Notes: generated by a model not told the origin, from the sequence alone. A DNA stretch of 42,946 nucleotides from an uncultured Aquimarina sp. (GCA_938011245.1 CALLUJ010000064.1:1-42946); one strand, 5' to 3'. Positions 18,170 through 27,534 are shown, counted from the stretch's first letter. Numbers and translations: made by a program.

Positions 18170-19420
18170 TTATAGAATTTCCCAAATAGCTTCATAAATC
18201 TGTTCTAATTGAGCATTAGTAATTACATAAGGGGGTAATATATATATAGTATTTCCTAAAGGTCTTAAGAAAACACCTTTATTTTTAAAATGCAAAAATA
18301 GTTTATCTCTAGAGCTTCCATAACGATCCATTTTTTTAGTAAGCTCTAAAGCAAAAATAACTCCCATTACTCTAATATTACTTATCGTAGATTTATTTTT
18401 TAAACGATCCCTAAAATTAATATGTGCTTTATGAATTCGTTTTCTATTTTCTATAAATTCTTCAGAGGTTAATAATTCAATTCCTGCAATGGCAGCTTTA
18501 CAAGCAAGAGGATTAGCGGTGTATGTGTGGGCATGGAAAAGACCCTTAGACATATCGTTGCTGTAAAAGGCATCGAACAACTGTTGGCTACAGGTAGTAA
18601 TTGCCATGGGCAACATTCCTGCTGTAAGTGCTTTAGAAAGACAAATAACATCGGGTGGAATTGCTATTTGTTCAGAAGCAAACAATGTTCCTGTTTTTCC
18701 AAAGCCAGTCATTACCTCATCGGCTATACATATAATATCTTTTTGTTTACAAAATTGTAAAATTAGGTTTAAACCTTCTGCATTATACATTTTCATACCT
18801 GCAGCTCCTTGTACTAAAGGTTCATAAATAAATCCAGCAAGGGGCTTATTCTTATGTAATTCAGTTACTTTTTTTAGTATTTCAGCACCATTTTTTGAAT
18901 TGGGTACAGGAATTCTAACAATATCTATAAAGTGCTTTTCAAAAGGACCGTTGTATATTGATAAACCAGAAGCAGACATAGCACCAAAAGTATCTCCATG
19001 AAATGCTTCTTCAAAAGCTAGAATAGTATGCCTATTGTTTTTTTGATTAAAATGATATTGTAATGCCATTTTAATACCTACTTCAGTAGCTGTAGAGCCA
19101 TTATCAGAAAAAAACACCTTTTTTTGATTTGTAGGCAATATTGCTAATAATTTTTCTGATAACTCTACGGCAGGACTATGTGTAAAGCCGCTAAATACTA
19201 TCTGATCCAACACTTGCATTTGTGCATATACTTTATTAATAATATAAGGGTTGCAATGCCCATACATACAAGTGTACCAAGAAGCAATTCCATCAATATA
19301 AGAATTGCCATTAGTATCGTATAATAAAGCTTCTTTAGCACTTGCAATAGGCAATACTTCCGGATGTGTTTTATGTTGTGTTAACGGGTGCCAAATATTC
19401 TTTTTATCAAGTTCTTTCAT
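18170..19420 (-). CDS. bioA: Adenosylmethionine-8-amino-7-oxononanoate aminotransferase
   Basis: This PLP enzyme converts KAPA to DAPA in biotin synthesis with S-adenosylmethionine as amino donor. The 416 residues are normal length. IWHPLTQHKTHP at the N-terminus is the BioA opening, ASWYTCMYGH follows, SDNGSTATE binds the phosphate, IADEVMTGFGKTG contains the PLP-pairing Asp234, and LSKALTAGMLP has the Schiff-base Lys263. It is the last gene of the operon, 5 bases after bioD. Confidence 0.96.
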   Translation of the reverse strand: MKELDKKNIWHPLTQHKTHPEVLPIASAKEALLYDTNGNSYIDGIASWYTCMYGHCNPYIINKVYAQMQVLDQIVFSGFTHSPAVELSEKLLAILPTNQKKVFFSDNGSTATEVGIKMALQYHFNQKNNRHTILAFEEAFHGDTFGAMSASGLSIYNGPFEKHFIDIVRIPVPNSKNGAEILKKVTELHKNKPLAGFIYEPLVQGAAGMKMYNAEGLNLILQFCKQKDIICIADEVMTGFGKTGTLFASEQIAIPPDVICLSKALTAGMLPMAITTCSQQLFDAFYSNDMSKGLFHAHTYTANPLACKAAIAGIELLTSEEFIENRKRIHKAHINFRDRLKNKSTISNIRVMGVIFALELTKKMDRYGSSRDKLFLHFKNKGVFLRPLGNTIYILPPYVITNAQLEQIYEAIWEIL

Positions 19421-19425
19421 AGTAA

Positions 19426-20049
19426 TTAAAACAAATGGAGTGCCTTATGCAATTTTTCAGCTTGATAAGCTATTTCTGTGGGAGTAATGGTATTTAATTC
19501 GTCTATTCTTCCTAAAATGGAAACATTAGCCATTTTAGAGATTATCTCTTCGGTAGATTTGTTTTCTTCGCCATTAAAAAGTATTCCAATATGCTTAAAT
19601 CCTTTATTTTTCAGAATCTCAATAGATAATAGTGTATGGTTTATACTTCCTAAATAATGACGAGAAACTACTATAATTTTGTCGTTAGGTTGAATTAAGT
19701 CTAAAATTGTTTCTGTGGAATTTATGGGAACCAATAATCCTCCTGCTCCTTCAACTACTAATTTTTCATTACTTGTTAAAGGTGTTTTAATTTCCTTTGC
19801 AAACATATTAACTCCATCGATAGTTGCGGCTGCATGCGGACTCATAGGAGTATTTAAGCTAAACGAATTAGGGTGGTATTGGGTTTTAGCATTGCGAACT
19901 AGAGACTTCACTTTATCGGTATCCGAAAACTCCAAATCCCCAGCTTGGATAGGTTTCCAATAATCGGCTTCTAATGCTTCAGTAACAATAGCAGAGGTTA
20001 TTGTTTTTCCAACTTCGGTACCTATTCCAGTAATAAAATAACGCTTCAT
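19426..20049 (-). CDS. bioD: Dethiobiotin synthetase
   Basis: 207 residues. It closes the ureido ring of DAPA with CO2 and ATP to give dethiobiotin. The P-loop is GIGTEVGKT (8-16), LNTPMSPHAAA is the BioD substrate loop, and VEGAGGLLVPI (about 99-109) is the family signature. It lies 35 bases after bioF and 5 bases before bioA on the same strand. Confidence 0.95.
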   Translation of the reverse strand: MKRYFITGIGTEVGKTITSAIVTEALEADYWKPIQAGDLEFSDTDKVKSLVRNAKTQYHPNSFSLNTPMSPHAAATIDGVNMFAKEIKTPLTSNEKLVVEGAGGLLVPINSTETILDLIQPNDKIIVVSRHYLGSINHTLLSIEILKNKGFKHIGILFNGEENKSTEEIISKMANVSILGRIDELNTITPTEIAYQAEKLHKALHLF

Positions 20050-20084
20050 TTAGAATGATATTTTAGTGTTTTTTAAAAACAAAT

Positions 20085-21230
20085 TTAAGGGATAACCAAC
20101 TCGGAAACTAACTTTAATGCGCTTTCTATTTCCTTAAAACTATTGTATGAATGCAAACAAAAACGTAGGCGCTCTTTACTTGCTTTAACTGTTGGTGAAA
20201 GTATAGGTTTTATATTGTAGCCTTTATTTTGAAGAAGTATAGCTACTTTTTTTACATGTTCTACGCCACTAATAATACAACAATGAATTGCTGATTGACT
20301 AGGGATAAAATAATTTTCAAGGTTAAATTCAGAAATCTTTGAATTAAAGAAAGTAATGTTTTCTCTAAGTTTTTTTTGAAGATTAATTTCAGAAATTAAC
20401 ATATCATAACCCCCTAAAATAGTGGCTAAGGTATGGGGTGGTAGTGCTGTGGTATAAATAAAACTTCTTGAAAAATTAATAAGATAGTCTCTTAAATCAT
20501 CTGATCCTAAAATAGCAGCTCCATGACTTCCTAAACCTTTTCCATAAGTTACAATCTGAGCAAAAACCAGATGTTGGAGATTTAATTCATTAACTAAACC
20601 TCTTCCCTCGGTACCAAAAACACCAATGGCATGTGCTTCATCTACTATTAAATAGAGGTTGTTATCTAAGCAATAGTTGGCTAAGGTAGTTAAATCGGGA
20701 CTATCTCCATCCATAGAAAACACAGATTCGGTAACTACATAAATGGTTCCTTTATTTTGTGCTTTCCAGCGTTGCACTTTGTCATCTAAATCTAAAAAAT
20801 TGTTATGTTTAAAATTATTGTTTTTGGCAAGGCTCATCCGCATACCATCTCTTATAGAAGCGTGGATAAGTTCATCATAAAAAACAATATCTCCGCGTTG
20901 AGGAATACAAGAAAAAAAACCAATATTTGCAGTATAACCAGAATTGAAAATTAAGGCACTTTCTTGAGCATGAAAATTTGCAATACGTTTTTCGACAAGT
21001 TCGTATAATGCATAATTACCCGAGAGTAAACGGGATCCAGTAGCTCCATTTTTAATGGATTTACTTATATAAGTATTTGCATTTTCTTGTAAAAGTGTAT
21101 GTTGTGAAAAACCCAAATAATCATTCGAAGAGAAATCGATTCCCAATGCTTTTGTAGAAAGTTGACGGAAGGTATTAGCATACTTTCGTTGTTTTATTTT
21201 TTTTTGTAAAGATTGAGGTAGAGAGTTCAA
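20085..21230 (-). CDS. bioF: 8-amino-7-oxononanoate synthase (AONS family)
   Basis: 381 residues of the alpha-oxoamine synthase family. It makes KAPA from pimeloyl-ACP/CoA and alanine; with bioD and bioA beside it, bioF is preferred over KBL. SSNDYLG (34-40), GSRLLSGN (65-72), DEAHAIG (197-203) and YGKGLGSHGA with PLP Lys231 are all present. The start is TTG at 21230: the frame is closed just upstream, no ATG precedes the conserved part, and MNSLPQSLQKKIKQRK fits the BioF opening. It begins 10 bases after the lipoprotein stop. Confidence 0.93.
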   Translation of the reverse strand: MNSLPQSLQKKIKQRKYANTFRQLSTKALGIDFSSNDYLGFSQHTLLQENANTYISKSIKNGATGSRLLSGNYALYELVEKRIANFHAQESALIFNSGYTANIGFFSCIPQRGDIVFYDELIHASIRDGMRMSLAKNNNFKHNNFLDLDDKVQRWKAQNKGTIYVVTESVFSMDGDSPDLTTLANYCLDNNLYLIVDEAHAIGVFGTEGRGLVNELNLQHLVFAQIVTYGKGLGSHGAAILGSDDLRDYLINFSRSFIYTTALPPHTLATILGGYDMLISEINLQKKLRENITFFNSKISEFNLENYFIPSQSAIHCCIISGVEHVKKVAILLQNKGYNIKPILSPTVKASKERLRFCLHSYNSFKEIESALKLVSELVIP

Positions 21231-21240
21231 TGTATTAGTT

Positions 21241-21852
21241 TTAATCTACATCATAGGTAAATTGAAATTTACCTTCTTTTACAACAACTGATTTCCCTGT
21301 AGGAAGAAAGTTTAATTGTTCAATAAACACTGCTTCAAAGGTTCCTTTAACAATACCTATAGCAGTATCTATTTGTGTAATTGTTAATTGTCCACTTTCT
21401 AAAAATAATGCAGTCCCTGTGGATATTCTCATTAATTCTGTAAGTGATATACCTGTACCAAAACCAAAACCGGACCCTAATGATAATTCGTTTGTGCCTA
21501 GTTTTAAATCTTGTTTTTGTAAAGTAATGATTAAGTTATATCGTGCATTAAAAACATTAATATTATCTGCGGCAGTAAATGTTACAAAAGACTCTGTTCC
21601 TATAGTAAGGCTTCTAGCCTTATCTGTCCCACTAACAGTAGAAAAGCTAATTAATTTACTATTTATTATCGCAGTCGCAGGAAATTCAGACTTAGGAAAT
21701 AATTGACTTTCAGAATCATTCTCATCAGACACATTTTCAACAGGACCACCTGTTAGTTCATCAGGATTCAAATTTTCAACATCATCACAATTTTGGAATA
21801 ACAATCCAATAGATAAAATACTTATTAAAAAAAGTAATTTTGTTATATTCAT
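21241..21852 (-). CDS. Small outer-membrane lipoprotein of unknown function
   Basis: 203 residues. A lipoprotein signal (residues 1-21, ending LLFQN) precedes Cys22, and the residues after the Cys are acidic (CDDVENLNPDE), the pattern that sends Bacteroidota lipoproteins to the cell surface. The mature part from about 55 looks like one all-beta domain (ATAIINSKLISFSTVSG, then strands to GKFQFTYDV), similar in style to the calycin-like Bacteroidota lipoproteins, though I cannot name the family. It lies 6 bases after the 131-aa gene and 10 bases before bioF, so it is co-transcribed with biotin genes. Confidence 0.78.
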   Translation of the reverse strand: MNITKLLFLISILSIGLLFQNCDDVENLNPDELTGGPVENVSDENDSESQLFPKSEFPATAIINSKLISFSTVSGTDKARSLTIGTESFVTFTAADNINVFNARYNLIITLQKQDLKLGTNELSLGSGFGFGTGISLTELMRISTGTALFLESGQLTITQIDTAIGIVKGTFEAVFIEQLNFLPTGKSVVVKEGKFQFTYDVD

Positions 21853-21858
21853 ATAATT

Positions 21859-22254
21859 TTATTTAACCCAAACCCCTTTCCATTTTAGAGTAGGGATACT
21901 TTGTAAGGCATTTTCATTTATAGTATTTTTTTTAAACACAAATTTTTTATCGTAAAGTTTATTATCTAAAAAGTAAGTTACACTAAATTCATTTCTAAAA
22001 GAAATAATTGCTTCTAACATTAGTTCAATTTTTAAACTTTCATTAGGGAGAACACTCCCTAACATATGTCTAAACTTAGATGTTTTTTTATCAGGACTAA
22101 ATCCCTGAGTTACGACCATAACAGCTTCAATTGGGCTATCGTTTTGATTAATAATATAAGCATTCCAATCGTCCATTTCGTACTCATCGTTCCATTCTTT
22201 AACTACAGCAATAGAAACATTTTTTACCTTAGGGAATTCAATATCTTTCTTCAT
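21859..22254 (-). CDS. Conserved hypothetical protein, 131 aa, first gene of the bio transcript
   Basis: A soluble protein without signal peptide. It opens MKKDIEFPKVKNVSIAVVKEWN, has the aromatic/acidic EYEMDDWNAYIIN near 25-37, a central strand-rich part, and ends with PTLKWKGVWVK. The pattern is that of a short conserved unknown of Flavobacteriia; I do not know its function. It is the first gene after a 779-base spacer and is followed after 6 bases by the lipoprotein gene and then bioF-bioD-bioA, so a promoter for the whole set should lie just upstream. Confidence 0.78.
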   Translation of the reverse strand: MKKDIEFPKVKNVSIAVVKEWNDEYEMDDWNAYIINQNDSPIEAVMVVTQGFSPDKKTSKFRHMLGSVLPNESLKIELMLEAIISFRNEFSVTYFLDNKLYDKKFVFKKNTINENALQSIPTLKWKGVWVK

Positions 22255-22332
22255 TAATTTTAACTAATACTTTTTATTTAATATAACCTTATTCTTAATA
22301 ATTTTAAAAATAATATATAAGAGGAGAATTCA

Positions 22333-22370
22333 AGTTATGATATAAAAATTTTTATTTTTATATCATAACT
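22333..22370. repeat. Perfect 16-bp inverted repeat (hairpin)
   Basis: AGTTATGATATAAAAA (22333-22348) pairs exactly with 22355-22370 around a 6-base loop. The arms end in A- and T-runs on the two sides, so it could be a bidirectional terminator. The nearest upstream leftward gene ends 660 bases away, which makes that role uncertain. Confidence 0.55.
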
Positions 22371-22783
22371 AAAGATAATACATATATGCATTAGAAAATC
22401 TATTACAGTATAGGATTACTTAAAAAACGAACACTTTGTTGCACTTTTTAATTTTACCATAGTAATGCTATAATTAAATTGAGATGCACTCGTTTTTAAT
22501 GTGTTTCCAAACCTTATAACGAAGTTCTAATATTTAATATGGATTAAAAATTTAGAAGTAAACAATATGTTTATAAATGTATCATAATATTATAATACTA
22601 TGTAAAGAAAATGTTAATAACTATAGTAAGTTTTTTTGTTTTTTAAAATTGATTTTTCAATACAATTATAATTATAAACATTCCAAATTTTAATATAATT
22701 TTCGTTTCACTAATTGTTCAACTTTAAAACCGCTTTTTAAACATTAAAAATAATATGTTTATTTCAAAAAAATACATTTAATG

Positions 22784-22809
22784 TTGTTATTAACAACTGT
22801 TAATAACAA
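22784..22809. repeat. Perfect 12-bp palindrome with 2-bp centre, possible protein-binding site
   Basis: TTGTTATTAACA, then AC, then TGTTAATAACAA, which is its exact reverse complement. The very short centre argues against an RNA hairpin and for a dimeric DNA-binding protein. It is about 530 bases upstream of the bio-linked operon. Half-sites resemble BirA or DnaA sequences only loosely. Confidence 0.5.
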
Positions 22810-23033
22810 TACACTATTCTATGTTTTTCAGTACTTTAATAGTATAATAACTTGTTAATTAATTTATAAAAGACATATAAAACAAGAATACACAAATTTT
22901 AACTTTAAAAGTTATACCGCTATTCACAAGCTATAATAACACTCATTATTTTTTTTAAATTTTAAAAAGAAAAGAATTATAATTAAATATATGTTTATAA
23001 CAAAATAATAAAGGCTAACTAAACATTTTAAAA

Positions 23034-23276
23034 CTAAACTATTCTAAGATGACTTCGATTATTTTTTAATGATTCTATAATAGTTATTGTTTGTTGTACA
23101 GCATTAGGATGTACTACGAGTTCTATACCTCCTAATGCGTTAGAATAAAAAGGGGTAATACTTATCATAGTTTCATTTTTAAAAAAGAAAGGAATCTTAG
23201 CTTCTAGTAATAAATGTTTTAATACAGAATATTCGTGAGCATAAGTAAATCGTGCTACTAAAACGTAATCTTTCAT
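23034..23276 (-). CDS. DUF2007 family protein
   Basis: 80 residues with the single DUF2007 (putative signal-transducing) domain: an N-terminal strand VARFTYAHEYSVLKHLLLEAKIPFF, then NALGGIELVVHPNAVQQTITII, which is the GGIxLxVxxxDxxxA pattern. The molecular role of this small fold is not established. It is divergent from rnr. Confidence 0.8.
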   Translation of the reverse strand: MKDYVLVARFTYAHEYSVLKHLLLEAKIPFFFKNETMISITPFYSNALGGIELVVHPNAVQQTITIIESLKNNRSHLRIV

Positions 23277-23388
23277 AAAATAAATGTTACTTTTTTATGA
23301 ATAAAAGATAAGAATTTAACTTCATTTAATTAGTCTTAGGGTTAAATTCTAAATATTAGCTGTACTTTTAGCTAAATTCAAAAGTAAA

Positions 23389-25605
23389 ATGGGTAGAAGA
23401 AGCAATAGTCAAAAAAAGAAAAAAATAAGTATAGGTAATTTAGATGTTAAAATTCTTCAGGTACTTAAAAAAGTAGGTAGTAAACCCATAAATTATAAAC
23501 AAATAGCTGGAAAACTTAAAGTTACAGATGCTAGTGGACGTAATCAAATTATAAAAAAAATAGCACAATTAGCTGCTAAAAAACAAATAGAAGAAGTAGA
23601 GAGAGGTAAATTTGTTTTAAAAGTTTCGGCAAGTACTTATACAGGTAAAGTAGACGTTACTTCAAAGGGTTCGGCATATGTAATTGTAGAAGATTTAGAA
23701 GAAGATATTTTTATACCAAGTAATGCTTTAAATAAAGCTTTTCATGGCGATGTAGTAGAAGTATATTTATACCGTCGTCGCAGAAAAGGCAATCATGAAG
23801 GAGAAATAAATAATATTATTCAGCGTAAACGAACTGAATTTATAGGTGTTATAGAAATTAAAGAAAAATTTGCTTTTGTAAGTTGTCAAGATCCTAAAAT
23901 GTACACCGACTTTTTTATTCCTAAAGAAAGAATTAATGGAGCTAAAAATGGCGAATTGGTATTAGTTACTTTAGATGATTGGCCCGAAAAAGCAGATTCT
24001 CCTTTTGGATCGGTAAAGGAAGTGTTAGGAATCCCTGGAGAACATGAAACTGAAATACATGCTATATTATTACAGTATGGTTTACCTTACGAATTTCCTA
24101 AAGAAGTGGAGCATTATGCAAACGATTTAGATACTTCTATACAAGCAGATGAAATAGCTAAACGTAGGGATATGAGAAAAACCTTAACATTTACTATAGA
24201 TCCTAAAGATGCTAAAGATTTTGATGATGCTTTGTCTTTTGAAGTTTTAAAAAATGGAAATTATGAGGTAGGTGTTCATATTGCAGATGTATCCCATTAC
24301 GTACAACCTGGAACCATTTTAGATAAAGAAGCTTACGAGCGTGCTACTTCTGTATATTTAGTAGATCGCGTAGTACCTATGTTACCTGAAATTTTATCTA
24401 ATAATGCTTGTTCATTACGTCCTAATGAAGAAAAATATACATTTTCTGCAGTATTCGAAATTACTCCTAATGCTAAATTAGTAAACGAATGGTTTGGTAG
24501 GACAGTAACTTATTCTGATGCTCGTTTTGCTTACGAGGAAGCACAACAAGTAATAGAAACACAAGAAACTTTTATATCAGCTTCTATTTCTATTACAGGT
24601 GAAGAATATAATGTAACTAAACCTATTGCTAAAGCTATTTTAAAATTAGATGAATTAGCTAAAATAATGCGTACTGCCCGAATGAAATCTGGTGCGTTGT
24701 CTTTTGATAAAACAGAAGTTAAATTTAATTTAGATGAAAATAATGAACCAGTAGGAGTGTTTTTTAAGACTTCTAAGGATGCTAATAAACTTATTGAAGA
24801 GTTTATGCTATTAGCGAATAAAAAGGTCTCAGAATTTATAGGAAAGCAAAACCCTAAAAAAACTTTTGTATATCGTGTACATGACGAACCTAATGAAGAA
24901 AAATTAGCTTCGTTACAAACGGTAGTTTCTCAATTTGGACATAAACTTAATTTACAAAATAAAAATACGGTAACTTCTTCTTTAAACAAGTTACTTAGTG
25001 ATGTAAAAGGAAAAAAAGAACAAAATATGGTAGATACACTAGCTATTCGTACCATGAGTAAAGCAATTTATACTACCGAAAATATTGGTCATTATGGGTT
25101 AGCCTTTGATTATTATTCACATTTTACATCACCCATACGTCGTTATCCAGATGTAATGGCACATCGTTTATTACAACATTATTTAGATGAAGGAAAATCT
25201 GCTAACGAAACAGAGTATGAAGATAAATGTAAACATAGTAGTGAAATGGAAGGTTTAGCAGCAAATGCAGAACGAGATTCTATTAAATTTATGCAAATTA
25301 AATTTATGCAAGAACATAAACATGAAACTTTTGTAGGGGTAATTTCTGGAGTTACCGAATGGGGAATTTATGTAGAAATTATTCAAAATAAATGTGAAGG
25401 AATGATTCGTCTTCGAGATTTAAACGACGATCATTATATGTTTATTCAAGATAAATATGCGGTAGTAGGAAAACGTACAGGAAAAGAATATATATTAGGA
25501 GATGAAGTTTTAGTAAAAGTGCGTAATGCCGATTTAATAAAACGTCATTTAGATTTTACTATAGTAAATCCTAATGAACAAGAAGAGTTAGTATATACTT
25601 CGTAA
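23389..25605 (+). CDS. rnr: Ribonuclease R
   Basis: This 3'-5' exoribonuclease of the RNB family degrades structured RNA. The 738 residues carry a basic N-terminus, a winged-helix segment (about 17-75), cold-shock OB domains, the RNB catalytic core with DPKDAKDFDDAL (271-282, metal-binding aspartates), HYGLAFDYYSHFTSPIRRYPD in two adjoining motifs near 565-585, and a C-terminal S1 domain (about 645-725). All key residues are present. It is a single-gene unit: the LysE-type gene starts 109 bases downstream. Confidence 0.95.
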   Translation: MGRRSNSQKKKKISIGNLDVKILQVLKKVGSKPINYKQIAGKLKVTDASGRNQIIKKIAQLAAKKQIEEVERGKFVLKVSASTYTGKVDVTSKGSAYVIVEDLEEDIFIPSNALNKAFHGDVVEVYLYRRRRKGNHEGEINNIIQRKRTEFIGVIEIKEKFAFVSCQDPKMYTDFFIPKERINGAKNGELVLVTLDDWPEKADSPFGSVKEVLGIPGEHETEIHAILLQYGLPYEFPKEVEHYANDLDTSIQADEIAKRRDMRKTLTFTIDPKDAKDFDDALSFEVLKNGNYEVGVHIADVSHYVQPGTILDKEAYERATSVYLVDRVVPMLPEILSNNACSLRPNEEKYTFSAVFEITPNAKLVNEWFGRTVTYSDARFAYEEAQQVIETQETFISASISITGEEYNVTKPIAKAILKLDELAKIMRTARMKSGALSFDKTEVKFNLDENNEPVGVFFKTSKDANKLIEEFMLLANKKVSEFIGKQNPKKTFVYRVHDEPNEEKLASLQTVVSQFGHKLNLQNKNTVTSSLNKLLSDVKGKKEQNMVDTLAIRTMSKAIYTTENIGHYGLAFDYYSHFTSPIRRYPDVMAHRLLQHYLDEGKSANETEYEDKCKHSSEMEGLAANAERDSIKFMQIKFMQEHKHETFVGVISGVTEWGIYVEIIQNKCEGMIRLRDLNDDHYMFIQDKYAVVGKRTGKEYILGDEVLVKVRNADLIKRHLDFTIVNPNEQEELVYTS

Positions 25606-25714
25606 GAATAATTAATGCTTTATAGGTATTATAGATTAATATATTGCAAGTTTATTTAGAATATTGCATATCAAATTTAATACTCTTTACTTTGTAATCA
25701 ATACATACAAAAAC

Positions 25715-26401
25715 ATGTTTTACGAAGACATTAAATTAGCAATTAGTTTTGGTTTTATACTAGCTATTTTAGTTGGTCCTGTATTTTTTGTACTGTTAGA
25801 AACCGCTGTTATAAAAGGATTTAGAGCAGCTTTAGCTTTAGATTTTGGAGTTATAATAGCCGATGCAACATTTATTATTATAGCTTATTTAAGTACTAGT
25901 CAATTACTCGAAAAAATAAAAGATGAACCTGCATTATTTATCTTTGGAGGAGTATTGTTGATTGCCTATGGAGTAATTACATTTATTAAAGAAAAAAAAA
26001 TAAGTAATTTAAAACGGAATCTTTCTGTAGAGCTTATAAATAAGCATAATTATTTTAAATTATTTTTTAAAGGTTTCCTTTTAAATTTTATTAATATAGG
26101 AGTACTAGGCTTTTGGCTTACTATAATTATAACAGTAGGTCCACAACTAGAAATGAATATTACTAGAGTAATTAGTTTTTTTGGATTGGTTTTAGGAGTG
26201 TATTTAGTATTAGATATGGGAAAGATAATATTAGCTAAAACCTTAAAAAGAAAATTAACCCCAATACGTATTTTTTATTTAAAAAAAGGAGTAAGTATAT
26301 TAATGATTATTTTTGGAATAGTACTTTTAAGTAAAGGTTTATTTCCTAAAAGTGTTGAAAAACTTCAAAACGAAATAGAAAAAGTAAGTCCATATAATTG
26401 A
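25715..26401 (+). CDS. LysE/RhtB family exporter
   Basis: 228 residues with about six membrane segments. FGFILAILVGPVFFVLLETAVIKG at the N-terminus is the LysE family pattern, which includes exporters of amino acids and related metabolites; the substrate cannot be read from sequence. An in-frame ATG lies 17 codons earlier, but the conserved part begins at MFYEDIKLAISFG, so the later start at 25715 is preferred. A strong terminator hairpin follows. Confidence 0.85.
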   Translation: MFYEDIKLAISFGFILAILVGPVFFVLLETAVIKGFRAALALDFGVIIADATFIIIAYLSTSQLLEKIKDEPALFIFGGVLLIAYGVITFIKEKKISNLKRNLSVELINKHNYFKLFFKGFLLNFINIGVLGFWLTIIITVGPQLEMNITRVISFFGLVLGVYLVLDMGKIILAKTLKRKLTPIRIFYLKKGVSILMIIFGIVLLSKGLFPKSVEKLQNEIEKVSPYN

Positions 26402-26447
26402 TTTTTAATAATAACCTTTTAGTTAATAAAGTTATTTTAATGTTCTT

Positions 26448-26478
26448 TTATCGATTAAATAATACTTTTAATCGATAA
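26448..26478 (+). terminator. Rho-independent terminator after the LysE-type gene
   Basis: TTATCGATTAAA and its exact reverse complement form a 12-bp stem with a 7-base loop, followed by a T-rich tail (26479-26500). It lies 47 bases after the stop codon. Confidence 0.75.
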
Positions 26479-26606
26479 TTATTATTTTAATTTTTTGTTA
26501 GAGTTACTTATAATATAGTTGTTCTTTTTCTTTGTACTCAGGTTAAACAGTTTATTTTTTCCGTTTAACGTTAAAACAATGATTTATGATATATAAAAAA
26601 AGTACT

Positions 26607-27461
26607 ATGAAAACAAAGTTATTTATTTTAGTAAACTTATTTACTTTAATAAATATAGCTTTTGCTAAAAATTTAAATACAGAAAATGTTACAGCCAACC
26701 AAATGGTAAATATTGCAGGGAAGCAACGAATGTTATCTCAAAAAATGGCCAAAGTATATCTTTTTAAAGCATATGGAGCCAATTTAGCAACTCTAAATTC
26801 AGAATTAAATATTAGTAAAATAATTTTTGAAAGAAATTTAGAAACTCTAACTATCAATTCAGATAAACTTTTTTCTTCTGTTGTTCGCAAATCTATTAAT
26901 AAAGAAAAAACTACTTGGAATACATTTAAATCTATTTTAAATAAGCCTGTTAGTGAATCTAATGTTTTAAAAATTTTAGAATTATCAAGTCAATTATTAA
27001 AAGATAGTCATGCTGTTGTAGTAAAAATTAAAAAAGAAAATATAGATGCTAGTTTTGCAACTAATCCTGATTTGTTAGAAATTATTGATAAATCGGGTAA
27101 ACAGCGTATGTTATCTCAGCGTTTATGTTTGTATTTTATTGCTAAAAAGTTTGCCTTAAAAAATAAAAATAAAAATTTTAGAAATGATGTAGCTTTATAC
27201 TCTACATTTAACGAATTAGATGAATCATTAGGAAGTCTACTTAACTCAGAACTTAATAACATGAATGTAGAGGAGGCAGTAGGGCAGACTATGTTTACTT
27301 TTGAAAATTTAAGAGCACAAAAATCTGAATTTTTAGATGGTACAGCTTCCTTAAATTTAGTGTATAATACAACCAATAAATTAACTAAAGATTTTGATAA
27401 TCTTACTTCAAAATATGCAGCTTTAAAAACTAATGATGAAGGGGTAATTAGTGCTAGGTAG
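26607..27461 (+). CDS. Secreted PilJ/NarX-type sensor-domain protein without a signalling domain
   Basis: 284 residues from the preferred ATG at 26607 (an ATG 7 codons earlier would only lengthen the signal peptide). A signal peptide ends near FAKNL. Two copies of the PilJ N-terminal motif GKQRMLSQ sit at about residues 38-45 and 164-171, so the mature protein is a tandem of the helical domain that forms the periplasmic part of type IV pili chemoreceptors and nitrate sensors. No transmembrane, HAMP, kinase or methyl-accepting part follows. It may bind a small ligand or partner in the periplasm. It ends before a strong bidirectional terminator. Confidence 0.82.
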   Translation: MKTKLFILVNLFTLINIAFAKNLNTENVTANQMVNIAGKQRMLSQKMAKVYLFKAYGANLATLNSELNISKIIFERNLETLTINSDKLFSSVVRKSINKEKTTWNTFKSILNKPVSESNVLKILELSSQLLKDSHAVVVKIKKENIDASFATNPDLLEIIDKSGKQRMLSQRLCLYFIAKKFALKNKNKNFRNDVALYSTFNELDESLGSLLNSELNNMNVEEAVGQTMFTFENLRAQKSEFLDGTASLNLVYNTTNKLTKDFDNLTSKYAALKTNDEGVISAR

Positions 27462-27494
27462 TCAGTTATTATTATATCCAAGTTTTTAACAAAT

Positions 27495-27534
27495 AAAAAA
27501 GCCTTTAAGTAGTAAAATACTTAAAGGCTTTTTT
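27495..27534. terminator. Strong bidirectional terminator
   Basis: A 17-bp perfect stem (27495-27511 with 27518-27534), loop GTAAAA, with A-run and T-run at its two feet. It closes the PilJ-type gene on the plus strand and the folB/tRNA-Cys transcript on the minus strand. Confidence 0.88.

Larger units (their letters stand above)
22255..23033. other. 779-bp AT-rich spacer with two perfect inverted repeats
   Basis: Neither strand shows a credible gene. It holds a 16-bp perfect inverted repeat with a 6-base loop (22333-22370) and a 12-bp perfect inverted repeat with 2-base spacing (22784-22809). Both genes flanking it read leftward, so it is the upstream region of the bio-linked operon and the downstream region of the DUF2007 gene. 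Its length is unusual for this compact window. Confidence 0.6.

Noticed and set aside
22784-22809. Palindrome read as a BirA operator for the bio genes or as paired DnaA boxes
   Set aside because: Half-sites are 12 bp with a 2-bp centre, while BirA sites have about 14-15 bp between arms, and TTATTAACA misses the conserved C of TTATNCACA. It is also 530 bp from the first gene.
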